Below are positions 1-5,023 of a DNA stretch of 5,493 bases, one piece after another. Numbering within the stretch: position 1 is the stretch's first letter; each line of letters begins with the position of its first letter. The DNA is taken from assembly GCA_019307665.1 (NCBI GenBank), contig JAFDJC010000218.1:1-5493 (forward strand), given 5' to 3'. The position numbers and the translations under genes are program-made. The stretch comes from Deltaproteobacteria bacterium (GTDB lineage Bacteria; Desulfobacterota; Desulfobacteria; Desulfobacterales; SURF-7). The notes below the pieces were generated by a model that ran no database searches, was not told the DNA's origin, and saw only the letters and a list, made by a program, of their open reading frames with translations.

Positions 1-242
1 CCAATCTGGCGCGTGACTTGGTCAAGGGTTATGCTTTGGCCCTCAAAATTGCGAAAAACATTGTAAATGGTAGGTGTTGTTTCATCGGTTTCGATATTCA
101 GGCCCTTCCCTGCATGGCCCTGGGGATCCATATCGATAAGAAGCACTTTTCGCCCCTGAGAAGCCAGGCTGGCGGATAAGTTAATTGAAGTGGTTGTTTT
201 TCCGCACCCACCTTTCTGATTGGCAACAGCAATAACTCTCAT
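1..242 (-). CDS. Soj/ParA-family partitioning ATPase, N-terminal 80 residues (partial)
   Basis: The first 80 residues of a MinD/ParA-type ATPase are present; the gene runs off the left edge of the window. The deviant Walker A motif KGGCGKTTT lies at residues 10-18, with signature lysine K10 and catalytic-loop K15. The following helix starts SINLSASLAS, and the A' motif IDMDPQGH is at 36-43. These features are typical of Soj/ParA proteins, which bind ATP, coat the nucleoid and move ParB-bound DNA. Two ATG codons sit in tandem (243-245 and 240-242). The second is chosen because GGAGG ends 5 bases before it but only 2 before the first. No parS-like TGTTTCACGTGAAACA is visible, and any parB would lie off the window. 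It could instead be a ParA homologue that positions another cargo. It is transcribed away from the rest of the window, so a functional link to the sigma54 cluster is not implied. Confidence 0.9.
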   Translation of the reverse strand, partial: MRVIAVANQKGGCGKTTTSINLSASLASQGRKVLLIDMDPQGHAGKGLNIETDETTPTIYNVFRNFEGQSITLDQVTRQI

Positions 243-247
243 CATGA

Positions 248-254
248 CCTCCTT
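248..254 (-). promoter_or_regulatory. Ribosome binding site of the ParA-like gene
   Basis: On the minus strand AAGGAGG matches the anti-Shine-Dalgarno sequence almost perfectly. Its spacing (5 bases to the second ATG, 2 to the first) favours the start at 242. Confidence 0.75.
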
Positions 255-402
255 CTTTACCCGAATGACAGGCTGAACCCGACTACCTGAATCGGCCAGC
301 AGACCCTTTTGTTTCTGAAGACTTGAAAAAGCCCTGAAAAGAACTTGTAATTGGGTAAGAGAAGATAGAAGATTTGTAATGAACTGGCTTTTTCGTGATA
401 AA

Positions 403-432
403 ATATTACCAGTTGCAGATGTTGAGTGTCAA
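403..432 (-). promoter_or_regulatory. Sigma70-type promoter for the ParA-like gene
   Basis: On the minus strand a perfect -35 hexamer TTGACA (432-427) is followed after 18 bases by TAATAT (408-403). The latter is a 4/6 match to the -10 consensus that keeps the first two bases and the last T. Transcription would start near 396 and give a leader of about 150 bases before the ATG. No convincing riboswitch or strong hairpin was recognised in the leader. Confidence 0.5.
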
Positions 433-499
433 GGAAAACAGCACAAGATGTAGTGGCTGCCAAATATCTTTTTCTCATAAGAGCCAGGTACAAAACATT

Positions 500-563
500 C
501 ACTTTGACGTCATACCCCCTCAGGGTGCTCAGACCCGCCCCGAAGGGGTGTGAAGTCAAAGTG
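500..563. repeat. Long imperfect palindrome with 19-base arms
   Basis: The left arm CACTTTGACGTCATACCCC (500-518) pairs with the reverse complement of the right arm at 545-563 at 17 of 19 positions. The 26-base centre holds a smaller hairpin, GGGT (523-526) with ACCC (533-536). As RNA or cruciform this would be a strong two-tier stem-loop. It is not followed by a clear U-tract on either strand, so it does not look like a standard intrinsic terminator. It may be a REP/BIME-type repeat, a miniature mobile element or a protein-binding site. I cannot tell which. Confidence 0.65.
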
Positions 564-700
564 GGCGTTTTGAAATCGGTTCAGTTGTTTAAAATACAAT
601 ATTTTGATAAAGTTAATGCATTCAATGGATCTCCTGTAACCGATGTAAGACCCTGGTTCCCGGAAATTGCTCACTGTCAAATGTGATCATACCAATGGGA

Positions 701-1083
701 GCCCTGGAATCAATGGCATTAACTTAAAGGAATCTTCTATCCGGTGATCGAAAAATGTGTACAGCAGAGGGTTTTATGCTCAAGGCGTACGGCGCTGAGA
801 TCATGCCATGACCTAGGAGGCTGTCCGAGAATGCCCTTTTCCCCAAACTCTTCGTTATGTCCAAAAAAATTATCCTCGGAATATCAACTATATGCCTGTG
901 GTAATTTTTTCAGGCATTCCTCGATTTTGGAAAAAATTGCTATTCTCGGACAGCCTCCTAGACAGACTCTCTCCGAACATTTTGATTTCAGAGGAAGTTT
1001 ATATTATCAATGGAAGAATTCCTTTTTTACCATGAGCCCTGTGCCTTAAGTTTTTGCCATTGGCCCTGGAATAGATCGGCATT
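701..1083. repeat. Pair of imperfect direct repeats flanking the MITE-like element
   Basis: GCCCTGGAAT followed by a short gap and GGCATT occurs at 701-720 (4-base gap) and again at 1063-1083 (5-base gap). The sixteen matching bases in the same order are suggestive of an old duplication, but the repeats are short and may be chance. Confidence 0.3.
813..961. mobile_element. MITE-like non-autonomous element with inverted termini and CTAG flanks
   Basis: A 16-base perfect terminal inverted repeat, GAGGCTGTCCGAGAAT (817-832), is repeated in inverse orientation at 942-957, giving a 141-base core. CTAG lies directly outside each end (813-816 and 958-961), as expected for a 4-base target duplication. 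Because CTAG is itself palindromic, the visible inverted repeat becomes 20 bases. With one bulged base the pairing continues inward for about 18 more positions (13 match). The interior holds a further hairpin, ATGCCTG (892-898) with CAGGCAT (911-917), and no transposase. A palindromic CTAG target is known for IS1182-family elements, so mobilisation by such a transposase is plausible, but the family is inferred. As RNA the whole element would fold into one long hairpin on either strand and could limit read-through between the flanking genes. Confidence 0.8.
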
Positions 1084-1157
1084 GCTGACCTGTAAGTGGA
1101 CTTGATGCTTTTTAAGTTGAGACCGCAATAAAACCATTTAACAAAAGGGGGCGGACT

Positions 1158-2273
1158 ATGGGCTTTAGGACGAGAGATACAGGGACTCCTAAGGAAAACA
1201 AGAACGTTTCCCCTGAAATGTCTTTCGATAGATTTGTCATTAACAGTATTCCAACTGCGGTTTTCTCGGTCAACGCCGATCTCAAGATTACCGGTTTCAA
1301 CCCAAAAGCTACTGAGATAACCGGATATACGGAAAAAGAGGTTATGGGAAGTTATTGTGGTGAAATCCTTCGCGGAGGCATGTGCACAGAACAATGCCCT
1401 TTACAATCGGTTCTGAAAGAGCATAAACCCATTTCCTTTATCGCAACGACCATCCGTAAAAAAGACGGCGAAACGATTCCTGTTAGGATGAATTCGGCGG
1501 GATTATTCGATGGTGACGGCCGTTTACTTGGTGCAGTGGAATCATTTTGGGACATTTCCCCTTTGAAAGCCATGCAGCGGGAAAGGGACAACCTCATCTC
1601 CATGCTCGCCCATGACATGAAGTCCTCCATTACCATTATTGGCGGCATTGCCTTACGACTTTTGAAAAAGATGGGCAGCCTGAGCAACGAAGATCAGAAA
1701 AAACATCTTCAAATCATAAAAAAAGAATCAGCAAACCTGGAGTTTATGGTGAACGATTTCCTGGATTACGCCCGTTTGCAGACAGGCAATCTGCAACTGG
1801 ATTTTTCTTCCACACTACTGGATAAGGAATTGACGGAACTTTTTGATGCCTATCAGAATGAGGCTATCCGAAATCAGATTGAATTAGAGTTCCGAACAGA
1901 TGAGGCATTATCGGTAATTGAGAGTGATGCCAAGCATCTGCGCAGGGTATTTGCCAATATTCTGGATAATGCCCTTAAGTTCTCAAAAGAGAATACAAAA
2001 ATCACCCTCACCTCAGAGGAGAGTGAGAATGAGGCCATCATCAAAATAAAAGACCAAGGATGCGGTATAGATCCGAAGGATCTACCCTATATTTTTGACG
2101 CCTTTCATCGAGGTAGAGATGCAAAACAGTATAAAGGCTCAGGAGTCGGACTGGCAGCAGCAAAGACAATTGCTGAAGCCCATGGGGGCCGGATCAAGGT
2201 GGAAAGCAAGTTGGGGATGGGATCGGAATTCACTATTATTCTACCAAAGACAATAAAAACGGAGGATGAATAA
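1158..2273 (+). CDS. Soluble PAS-domain sensor histidine kinase
   Basis: The product has 371 residues and no membrane segment, so a cytoplasmic sensor is expected. A PAS domain spans roughly residues 22-137, and the HisKA dimerisation domain follows with the H-box around LAHDMKSS (phospho-acceptor H152). The HATPase domain shows the N-box ANILDNALKFS (N267, N271), the G1 box DQGCGI (299-304), the F-box (F313, F316) and the G2 box GSGVGL (327-332). All catalytic motifs look intact. Inside the PAS domain C67, C76 and C80 form a C-x8-C-x3-C pattern, repeated with the same spacing in the activator downstream; this may mark a redox, metal or Fe-S sensing pocket (inference). The ATG at 1158 follows a GGGGGCGG ribosome binding site. 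The next gene begins 59 bases after the stop, so the two are probably co-transcribed. No receiver domain is encoded in the window, so the phosphotransfer partner is unknown. Confidence 0.93.
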   Translation: MGFRTRDTGTPKENKNVSPEMSFDRFVINSIPTAVFSVNADLKITGFNPKATEITGYTEKEVMGSYCGEILRGGMCTEQCPLQSVLKEHKPISFIATTIRKKDGETIPVRMNSAGLFDGDGRLLGAVESFWDISPLKAMQRERDNLISMLAHDMKSSITIIGGIALRLLKKMGSLSNEDQKKHLQIIKKESANLEFMVNDFLDYARLQTGNLQLDFSSTLLDKELTELFDAYQNEAIRNQIELEFRTDEALSVIESDAKHLRRVFANILDNALKFSKENTKITLTSEESENEAIIKIKDQGCGIDPKDLPYIFDAFHRGRDAKQYKGSGVGLAAAKTIAEAHGGRIKVESKLGMGSEFTIILPKTIKTEDE

Positions 2274-2302
2274 TAAGGAATAGAATAAAATTCCTTTCCT
2301 CC
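2261..2302 (+). other. Intercistronic stem-loop between kinase and activator genes
   Basis: AAGGAAT (2275-2281) pairs with ATTCCTT (2290-2296) across an 8-base loop. The stem continues as GGAGGA (2261-2266) with TCCTCC (2297-2302), leaving an 8-base bulge on the left that contains the kinase stop region. The stem is A/T-rich and has no following U-tract. A role in mRNA processing or in setting the kinase-to-activator ratio is possible, but a weak chance structure cannot be excluded. Confidence 0.3.
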
Positions 2303-2332
2303 GAAATTCTTCCTCAAGCAAATGGAGTTATC

Positions 2333-3709
2333 ATGAGCCAGACACTGGAAAACCAGACACAAATTATTCTAGATAGTATCGCCGATGGAGTCTTCACTGT
2401 TGATTTGGATAGGAAGGTCACATCCTTTAACCGTGCGGCTGAAAAGATAACAGGTATCAAAAAGGAAGACGCCCTTGGTCGCCAGTGTTGGGAAGTATTC
2501 CGAGCCAGCATCTGCGAAACCCAATGTGCTTTGCGCCAAACCATGAAAACCGGGCAACAACTCGTTAACCAATCCATCTTTATTGTTGACTCTGAAGGTG
2601 AGCGCATCCCGATCAGCATCTCAACCGCTATCTTGAAAGACAAAGAAAATAATACGATAGGAGGAGTGGAGACGTTCCGAGACCTCAGCCTGGTCGAAGC
2701 ATTGCGAAAAGAATTATCCGGACGCCATTCTTTTCAGGATATTATCAGCAAGGATAAGGAGATGTTGAGACTTTTTGGAATGCTTGAGCAGATTTCCGAG
2801 AGTGACACAACGGTCCTCATTCAGGGAGAAAGTGGGACAGGAAAAGAGCTTTTTGCAAAGGCAATCCATTCCCTTAGTCATCGAAGGAATGGGCCGATGA
2901 TCACAATCAATTGCGGTTCTTTACCGGACACGCTCCTTGAATCCGAACTTTTCGGATATAAAGCCGGCGCTTTTACTGATGCAAAAAAAGATAAGCCCGG
3001 GCGTTTGGCCCTTGCCAAAGGTGGAACCCTTTTTCTGGATGAAGTGGGGGATGTCTCTCCTGCGTTACAGGTAAGACTTCTTCGAGTACTCCAGGACAGA
3101 ACCTACGAACCCCTGGGAGGCACAAAATCCGAGACAGCGGATGTCAGGATCGTATCAGCCAGCAATAAAGATCTGGTGCGACTTGTAGAAGAAGGAAAAT
3201 TCCGTGAAGACCTGTATTATCGAATAAATGTCGTTAAGCTTGAACTCCCTCCTTTGAGGGAACGTAAAGGAGACATCCCCCTTTTGATTGAACATTTCAT
3301 AAAAAAATTCAATCAGTTAAACAGTAAAGAGATCCAGGGAGTTTCTGCTGAAGTTTTACCTATCCTTATGTCTCTCGATTTCCCCGGTAATATCCGCGAA
3401 CTGGAGAATATCATCGAATATGCCACAGTTGTCTGCAAAGAAAACCTGATAGGTATTGAACATGTGCCCGATTATCTTCGCCAGGGTTCACATGGCGTAG
3501 AAAGAAATCATGTCGGAAAAACCCGGGAAAAAAACGTGTCATGGGACGGTATGAAAAAGAGTTTTATCTATGAGACTCTCATGAAAAACAACTGGAATAG
3601 AAGAGAAACTGCAGCCCAACTGGGCATACATCCAACCACCCTATGGCGAAAGATTAAACATCTCAAGATCGACATCCCAAAGCAGGATGGTCGCACAAAA
3701 ATACCCTGA
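2333..3709 (+). CDS. PAS-AAA+-Fis sigma54-dependent transcriptional activator
   Basis: This 458-residue bacterial enhancer-binding protein has a PAS domain at about 5-120, a sigma54-interaction AAA+ domain at about 135-380 and a Fis-type helix-turn-helix at about 405-445. The AAA+ domain shows Walker A GESGTGKE (165-172), Walker B GGTLFLDE (230-237), candidate arginine fingers in FREDLYYRI (R291, R297) and sensor II GNIREL (R355). The loop that contacts sigma54 reads GAFTDA (212-217) rather than the usual GAFTGA. The N-terminus has PAS instead of a receiver, so it probably senses a ligand or partner directly and is not phosphorylated like NtrC. C52, C61 and C65 repeat the C-x8-C-x3-C pattern of the upstream kinase. 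Start: ATG at 2333 with GGAG five bases upstream. The gene is followed at once by palindromic sites and a sigma54 promoter, its most likely target. The order resembles Orp loci, where a sigma54 activator is the cognate regulator. Confidence 0.95.
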   Translation: MSQTLENQTQIILDSIADGVFTVDLDRKVTSFNRAAEKITGIKKEDALGRQCWEVFRASICETQCALRQTMKTGQQLVNQSIFIVDSEGERIPISISTAILKDKENNTIGGVETFRDLSLVEALRKELSGRHSFQDIISKDKEMLRLFGMLEQISESDTTVLIQGESGTGKELFAKAIHSLSHRRNGPMITINCGSLPDTLLESELFGYKAGAFTDAKKDKPGRLALAKGGTLFLDEVGDVSPALQVRLLRVLQDRTYEPLGGTKSETADVRIVSASNKDLVRLVEEGKFREDLYYRINVVKLELPPLRERKGDIPLLIEHFIKKFNQLNSKEIQGVSAEVLPILMSLDFPGNIRELENIIEYATVVCKENLIGIEHVPDYLRQGSHGVERNHVGKTREKNVSWDGMKKSFIYETLMKNNWNRRETAAQLGIHPTTLWRKIKHLKIDIPKQDGRTKIP

Positions 3710-3710
3710 C

Positions 3711-3770
3711 TTCATTGCAAATATGCATTTATGCTTCATTGCAACATTGTATTTTTGCAATATTGCAATG
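3711..3770 (+). promoter_or_regulatory. Upstream activating sequence: repeated TTGCAA palindromes
   Basis: A perfect 14-base palindrome TTGCAATATTGCAA lies at 3755-3768. Related imperfect copies lie at 3739-3752 (11 of 14 match) and 3715-3728 (10 of 14). TTCATTGCAA occurs exactly at 3711 and again at 3735, and the two right-hand sites form a 34-base extended dyad (3737-3770) ending in CATTGC and GCAATG. The sites sit roughly 120-165 bases before the predicted sigma54 start, the usual distance for an enhancer-binding protein. The adjacent Fis-type activator is the obvious candidate to bind here (inference). Any regulator using a TTGCAA half-site would also fit. Confidence 0.65.
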
Positions 3771-3818
3771 CATCCATAGCCCTTCTTAAAACACACTCTT
3801 ATTTACTTATACTTTATA

Positions 3819-3831
3819 ATTCAATAGGTTG
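3819..3831 (+). promoter_or_regulatory. Candidate IHF bending site
   Basis: ATTCAATAGGTTG matches the IHF core WATCAANNNNTTR with one mismatch and is preceded by an A/T-rich tract (about 3787-3820), as in many IHF sites. It lies between the activator sites and the sigma54 promoter, where DNA bending would bring them together. The motif is short and degenerate, so the position matters more than the score. Confidence 0.4.
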
Positions 3832-3857
3832 CGCCATCATTTGTTCTGTGCAGATAT

Positions 3858-3873
3858 TGGCATGAAAAATGCT
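3858..3873 (+). promoter_or_regulatory. Sigma54 (-24/-12) promoter
   Basis: TGGCATGAAAAATGCT matches the consensus TGGCACG-N4-TTGCW with two mismatches. GG is at 3859-3860 and GC at 3871-3872, with exactly 10 bases between. The predicted start is near 3884. The promoter follows a sigma54 activator gene and precedes the NifX-like cluster, which supports it beyond the motif match. It leaves a leader of about 53 bases before the ATG at 3937. Confidence 0.8.
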
Positions 3874-3936
3874 ATCTTACACGATCGACAACATTGCAGT
3901 CATTGGTTCAAAATCCCATACCAAGAAAAGCCGATC

Positions 3937-4068
3937 ATGCCAGGCTTAGATCAAACCGTATCCATGGGAATGGGCCCAATGACAGGTGGGGCATGTGGGG
4001 ATCGTAATCAGTTTCTATCCACAGTGCGACCAGGACGGGAAAGGCTCAAATTCGAATCGGAAATTTAG
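3937..4068 (+). CDS. Small glycine/methionine-rich protein, DUF5320-like N-terminus
   Basis: The frame is open from a TTG at 3829, but the predicted sigma54 transcript starts near 3884. I therefore place the start at the ATG at 3937, giving 43 residues. Residues 1-18 carry the MPG...MGMGPMTGG pattern seen in small proteins (DUF5320-like, often MPGxDxTGPxGxGPMTGRG) that accompany NifX-type and Mrp genes in anaerobes. These usually continue with glycine, arginine and aromatic repeats and cysteines. Here, after C20, the sequence turns into an ordinary basic tail (residues 22-43), so it may be a shortened or decaying copy. The ribosome binding site is weak. No frameshift restoring the usual glycine-rich tail was evident in the other two frames. 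Function is unknown; the association suggests a role with the metal-cofactor proteins downstream. Confidence 0.6.
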   Translation: MPGLDQTVSMGMGPMTGGACGDRNQFLSTVRPGRERLKFESEI

Positions 4069-4095
4069 GCATTTTGAGAAAGGAACCGGACTTCC

Positions 4096-4527
4096 ATGAG
4101 AATCGCTATTCCCATCTGGGAGGACAAGATTTCGCCTGTTTTGGACACAGCTTCCAGGCTGTTGATTGTGGAGATAGAAGATCAAGAGGTGGCTTCCCGA
4201 TTCGAAATATATCTTGACGAACAGGATCTGTCACGAAGATGTTTTCGTATCCGGGGCATGGAGGTAGATATCCTGATATGCGGTGCCATATCCCACCACT
4301 TTGTAAGGATGCTGACTGGCTCCGGGATCGATGTTATTCCTGAGATATCAGGCAAGGCAGAGGAGGTTTTAAAGGCCTATCTCAAAGGAGACCTTTTTAA
4401 TTCAAGGTTTTTTATGCCGGGCTGCAATGGGTACAGATTCAGACAAAAAACCGGGCTATTATCTTTCAATCAATCATGCAGGCAACCGGGAAAGAAAAGA
4501 GGACCCGGCCAAGGGAACAAAACATAA
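4096..4527 (+). CDS. NifX/NifB-type dinitrogenase FeMo-cofactor domain protein (first copy)
   Basis: This 143-residue protein begins MRIAIPIWEDKISPVLDTA and carries DILICGAIS (58-66) and VIPEISG (80-86). That is the usual core of the small NifX/NifB C-terminal-like fold (Fe-Mo cluster-binding superfamily, about 100 residues), found in many anaerobes without nitrogenase. Cysteines are C49, C62, C110 and C128; C62 sits in the conserved ICGAIS segment and C110 in MPGCNG, near the point where the core ends. The tail (about 112-143) is basic and low in complexity. The ATG at 4096 has AGGA 11 bases upstream, rather far. The stop TAA shares one base with the next ATG, so translation of the two is likely coupled. 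Relatives bind or carry metal clusters, but the cargo here cannot be read from sequence. Confidence 0.88.
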   Translation: MRIAIPIWEDKISPVLDTASRLLIVEIEDQEVASRFEIYLDEQDLSRRCFRIRGMEVDILICGAISHHFVRMLTGSGIDVIPEISGKAEEVLKAYLKGDLFNSRFFMPGCNGYRFRQKTGLLSFNQSCRQPGKKRGPGQGNKT

Positions 4528-5021
4528 TGAAGGTGGCAGTTAGTGCAACAGAAAAAGATTTGGACGCACTCCTGGACCCGTTATTCGGGCGCTGTGCCTT
4601 TTTTATTATCGTTGATACCGATGATATGGGCTTTGAGGCATTCGATAACCCGAACATAGCCCTTCAAGAGGAGGCCGGAATTCAATCTGCCCGCTTTGTA
4701 GCCTCCAAAGGCGCCGAAGTTGTTATGACAGGACATTGCGGCCCCAACGCTGTCCAGGAACTCACGAAAGAGGACATCAAGATTATAACCGGTGTGATGG
4801 GCACGGTAAGACAGGTGGTGGATACATACAGGACAGGAAGGCTGCTGACCACTGACAAGGCCAATGTCGAGGAATATTTTGGAAAGAAAACCGTAGATGC
4901 TGTAGAAGAAGACGAGAATCAAGGTCATGACAATTCAGGGAATCATTCGAAGAACAAGCCCTGGTACGGCTATGTCAGACTGCAGCAGGAAACGCCAGAC
5001 GAATCAAAGGGAGACAAATAA
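4527..5021 (+). CDS. MTH1175/Orp-like NifX-family protein (second copy) with acidic/hydrophilic tail
   Basis: The core (about 1-110) begins MKVAVSATEKDLDALLDP and shows DPLFGRC (17-23), AGIQ (50-53), TGHCGPNA (68-75) and GVMGTVRQVV (89-98). These are hallmarks of MTH1175-like members of the FeMo-cofactor binding superfamily, which includes the orange protein of Desulfovibrio. C23 and C71 are candidate ligands. The frame is open upstream to an ATG at 4476, but family alignment and AAGGGAA about nine bases before it favour 4527, which overlaps the previous stop by one base. Many relatives end in a short glycine-rich tail. Here a polar tail of about 50 residues (115-164) first runs acidic (VEEDE), then rich in N, K, H and Q. 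The gene stops two bases before the ATPase ATG, so it sits in a tight operon. A role in metal-cluster binding or delivery is inferred. Confidence 0.88.
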   Translation: MKVAVSATEKDLDALLDPLFGRCAFFIIVDTDDMGFEAFDNPNIALQEEAGIQSARFVASKGAEVVMTGHCGPNAVQELTKEDIKIITGVMGTVRQVVDTYRTGRLLTTDKANVEEYFGKKTVDAVEEDENQGHDNSGNHSKNKPWYGYVRLQQETPDESKGDK

Positions 5022-5023
5022 CA

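Larger units (their letters stand above)
243..1157. other. Intergenic region without a convincing gene
   Basis: This stretch of about 915 bases separates the leftward ParA-like gene from the rightward kinase gene. The open frames inside it (for example 426-686 and 744-1049, plus strand) have no recognisable family motif and no good ribosome binding site. They also run through the palindrome or the MITE-like element, so I do not call them genes. What I can see is the ParA promoter, the 500-563 palindrome, the MITE-like element at 813-961 and a pair of short direct repeats. No clear promoter for the kinase gene was found. A weak TTGATT-N17-TATCAA pair lies near 980-1010 but is not convincing. 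Confidence 0.6.

Noticed and set aside
85..100. Possible parS site (TGTTTCA half) inside the ParA-like gene
   Set aside because: Only the left half resembles the parS consensus; the second half does not form the expected palindrome.
426..686. Open frame of 86 residues on the plus strand
   Set aside because: It runs through the 500-563 palindrome, overlaps the minus-strand promoter, and shows no family motif or ribosome binding site.
744..1049. Open frame of 101 residues on the plus strand
   Set aside because: It spans the whole MITE-like element, is rich in cysteine, serine and arginine as chance frames are, and lacks any recognisable domain.
999..1394. Open frame of 131 residues on the minus strand
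   Set aside because: It lies antisense to the start of the well-supported kinase gene and has no recognisable motif.
3737..3770. Intrinsic terminator after the activator gene
   Set aside because: The dyad is A/T-rich with no GC-rich stem and no U-tract; repeated TTGCAA sites at enhancer distance fit protein binding better.
3829..3936. Longer start (TTG at 3829 or ATG at 3862) for the small MGMGPMTGG protein
   Set aside because: Both starts lie upstream of the predicted sigma54 transcript start, the ATG at 3862 falls inside the promoter, and the added residues do not resemble the family.
4476..4526. Upstream ATG start for the second NifX-type protein
   Set aside because: The extra 17 residues are basic and unlike the family, while the ATG at 4527 has a good ribosome site and the classic stop/start overlap.
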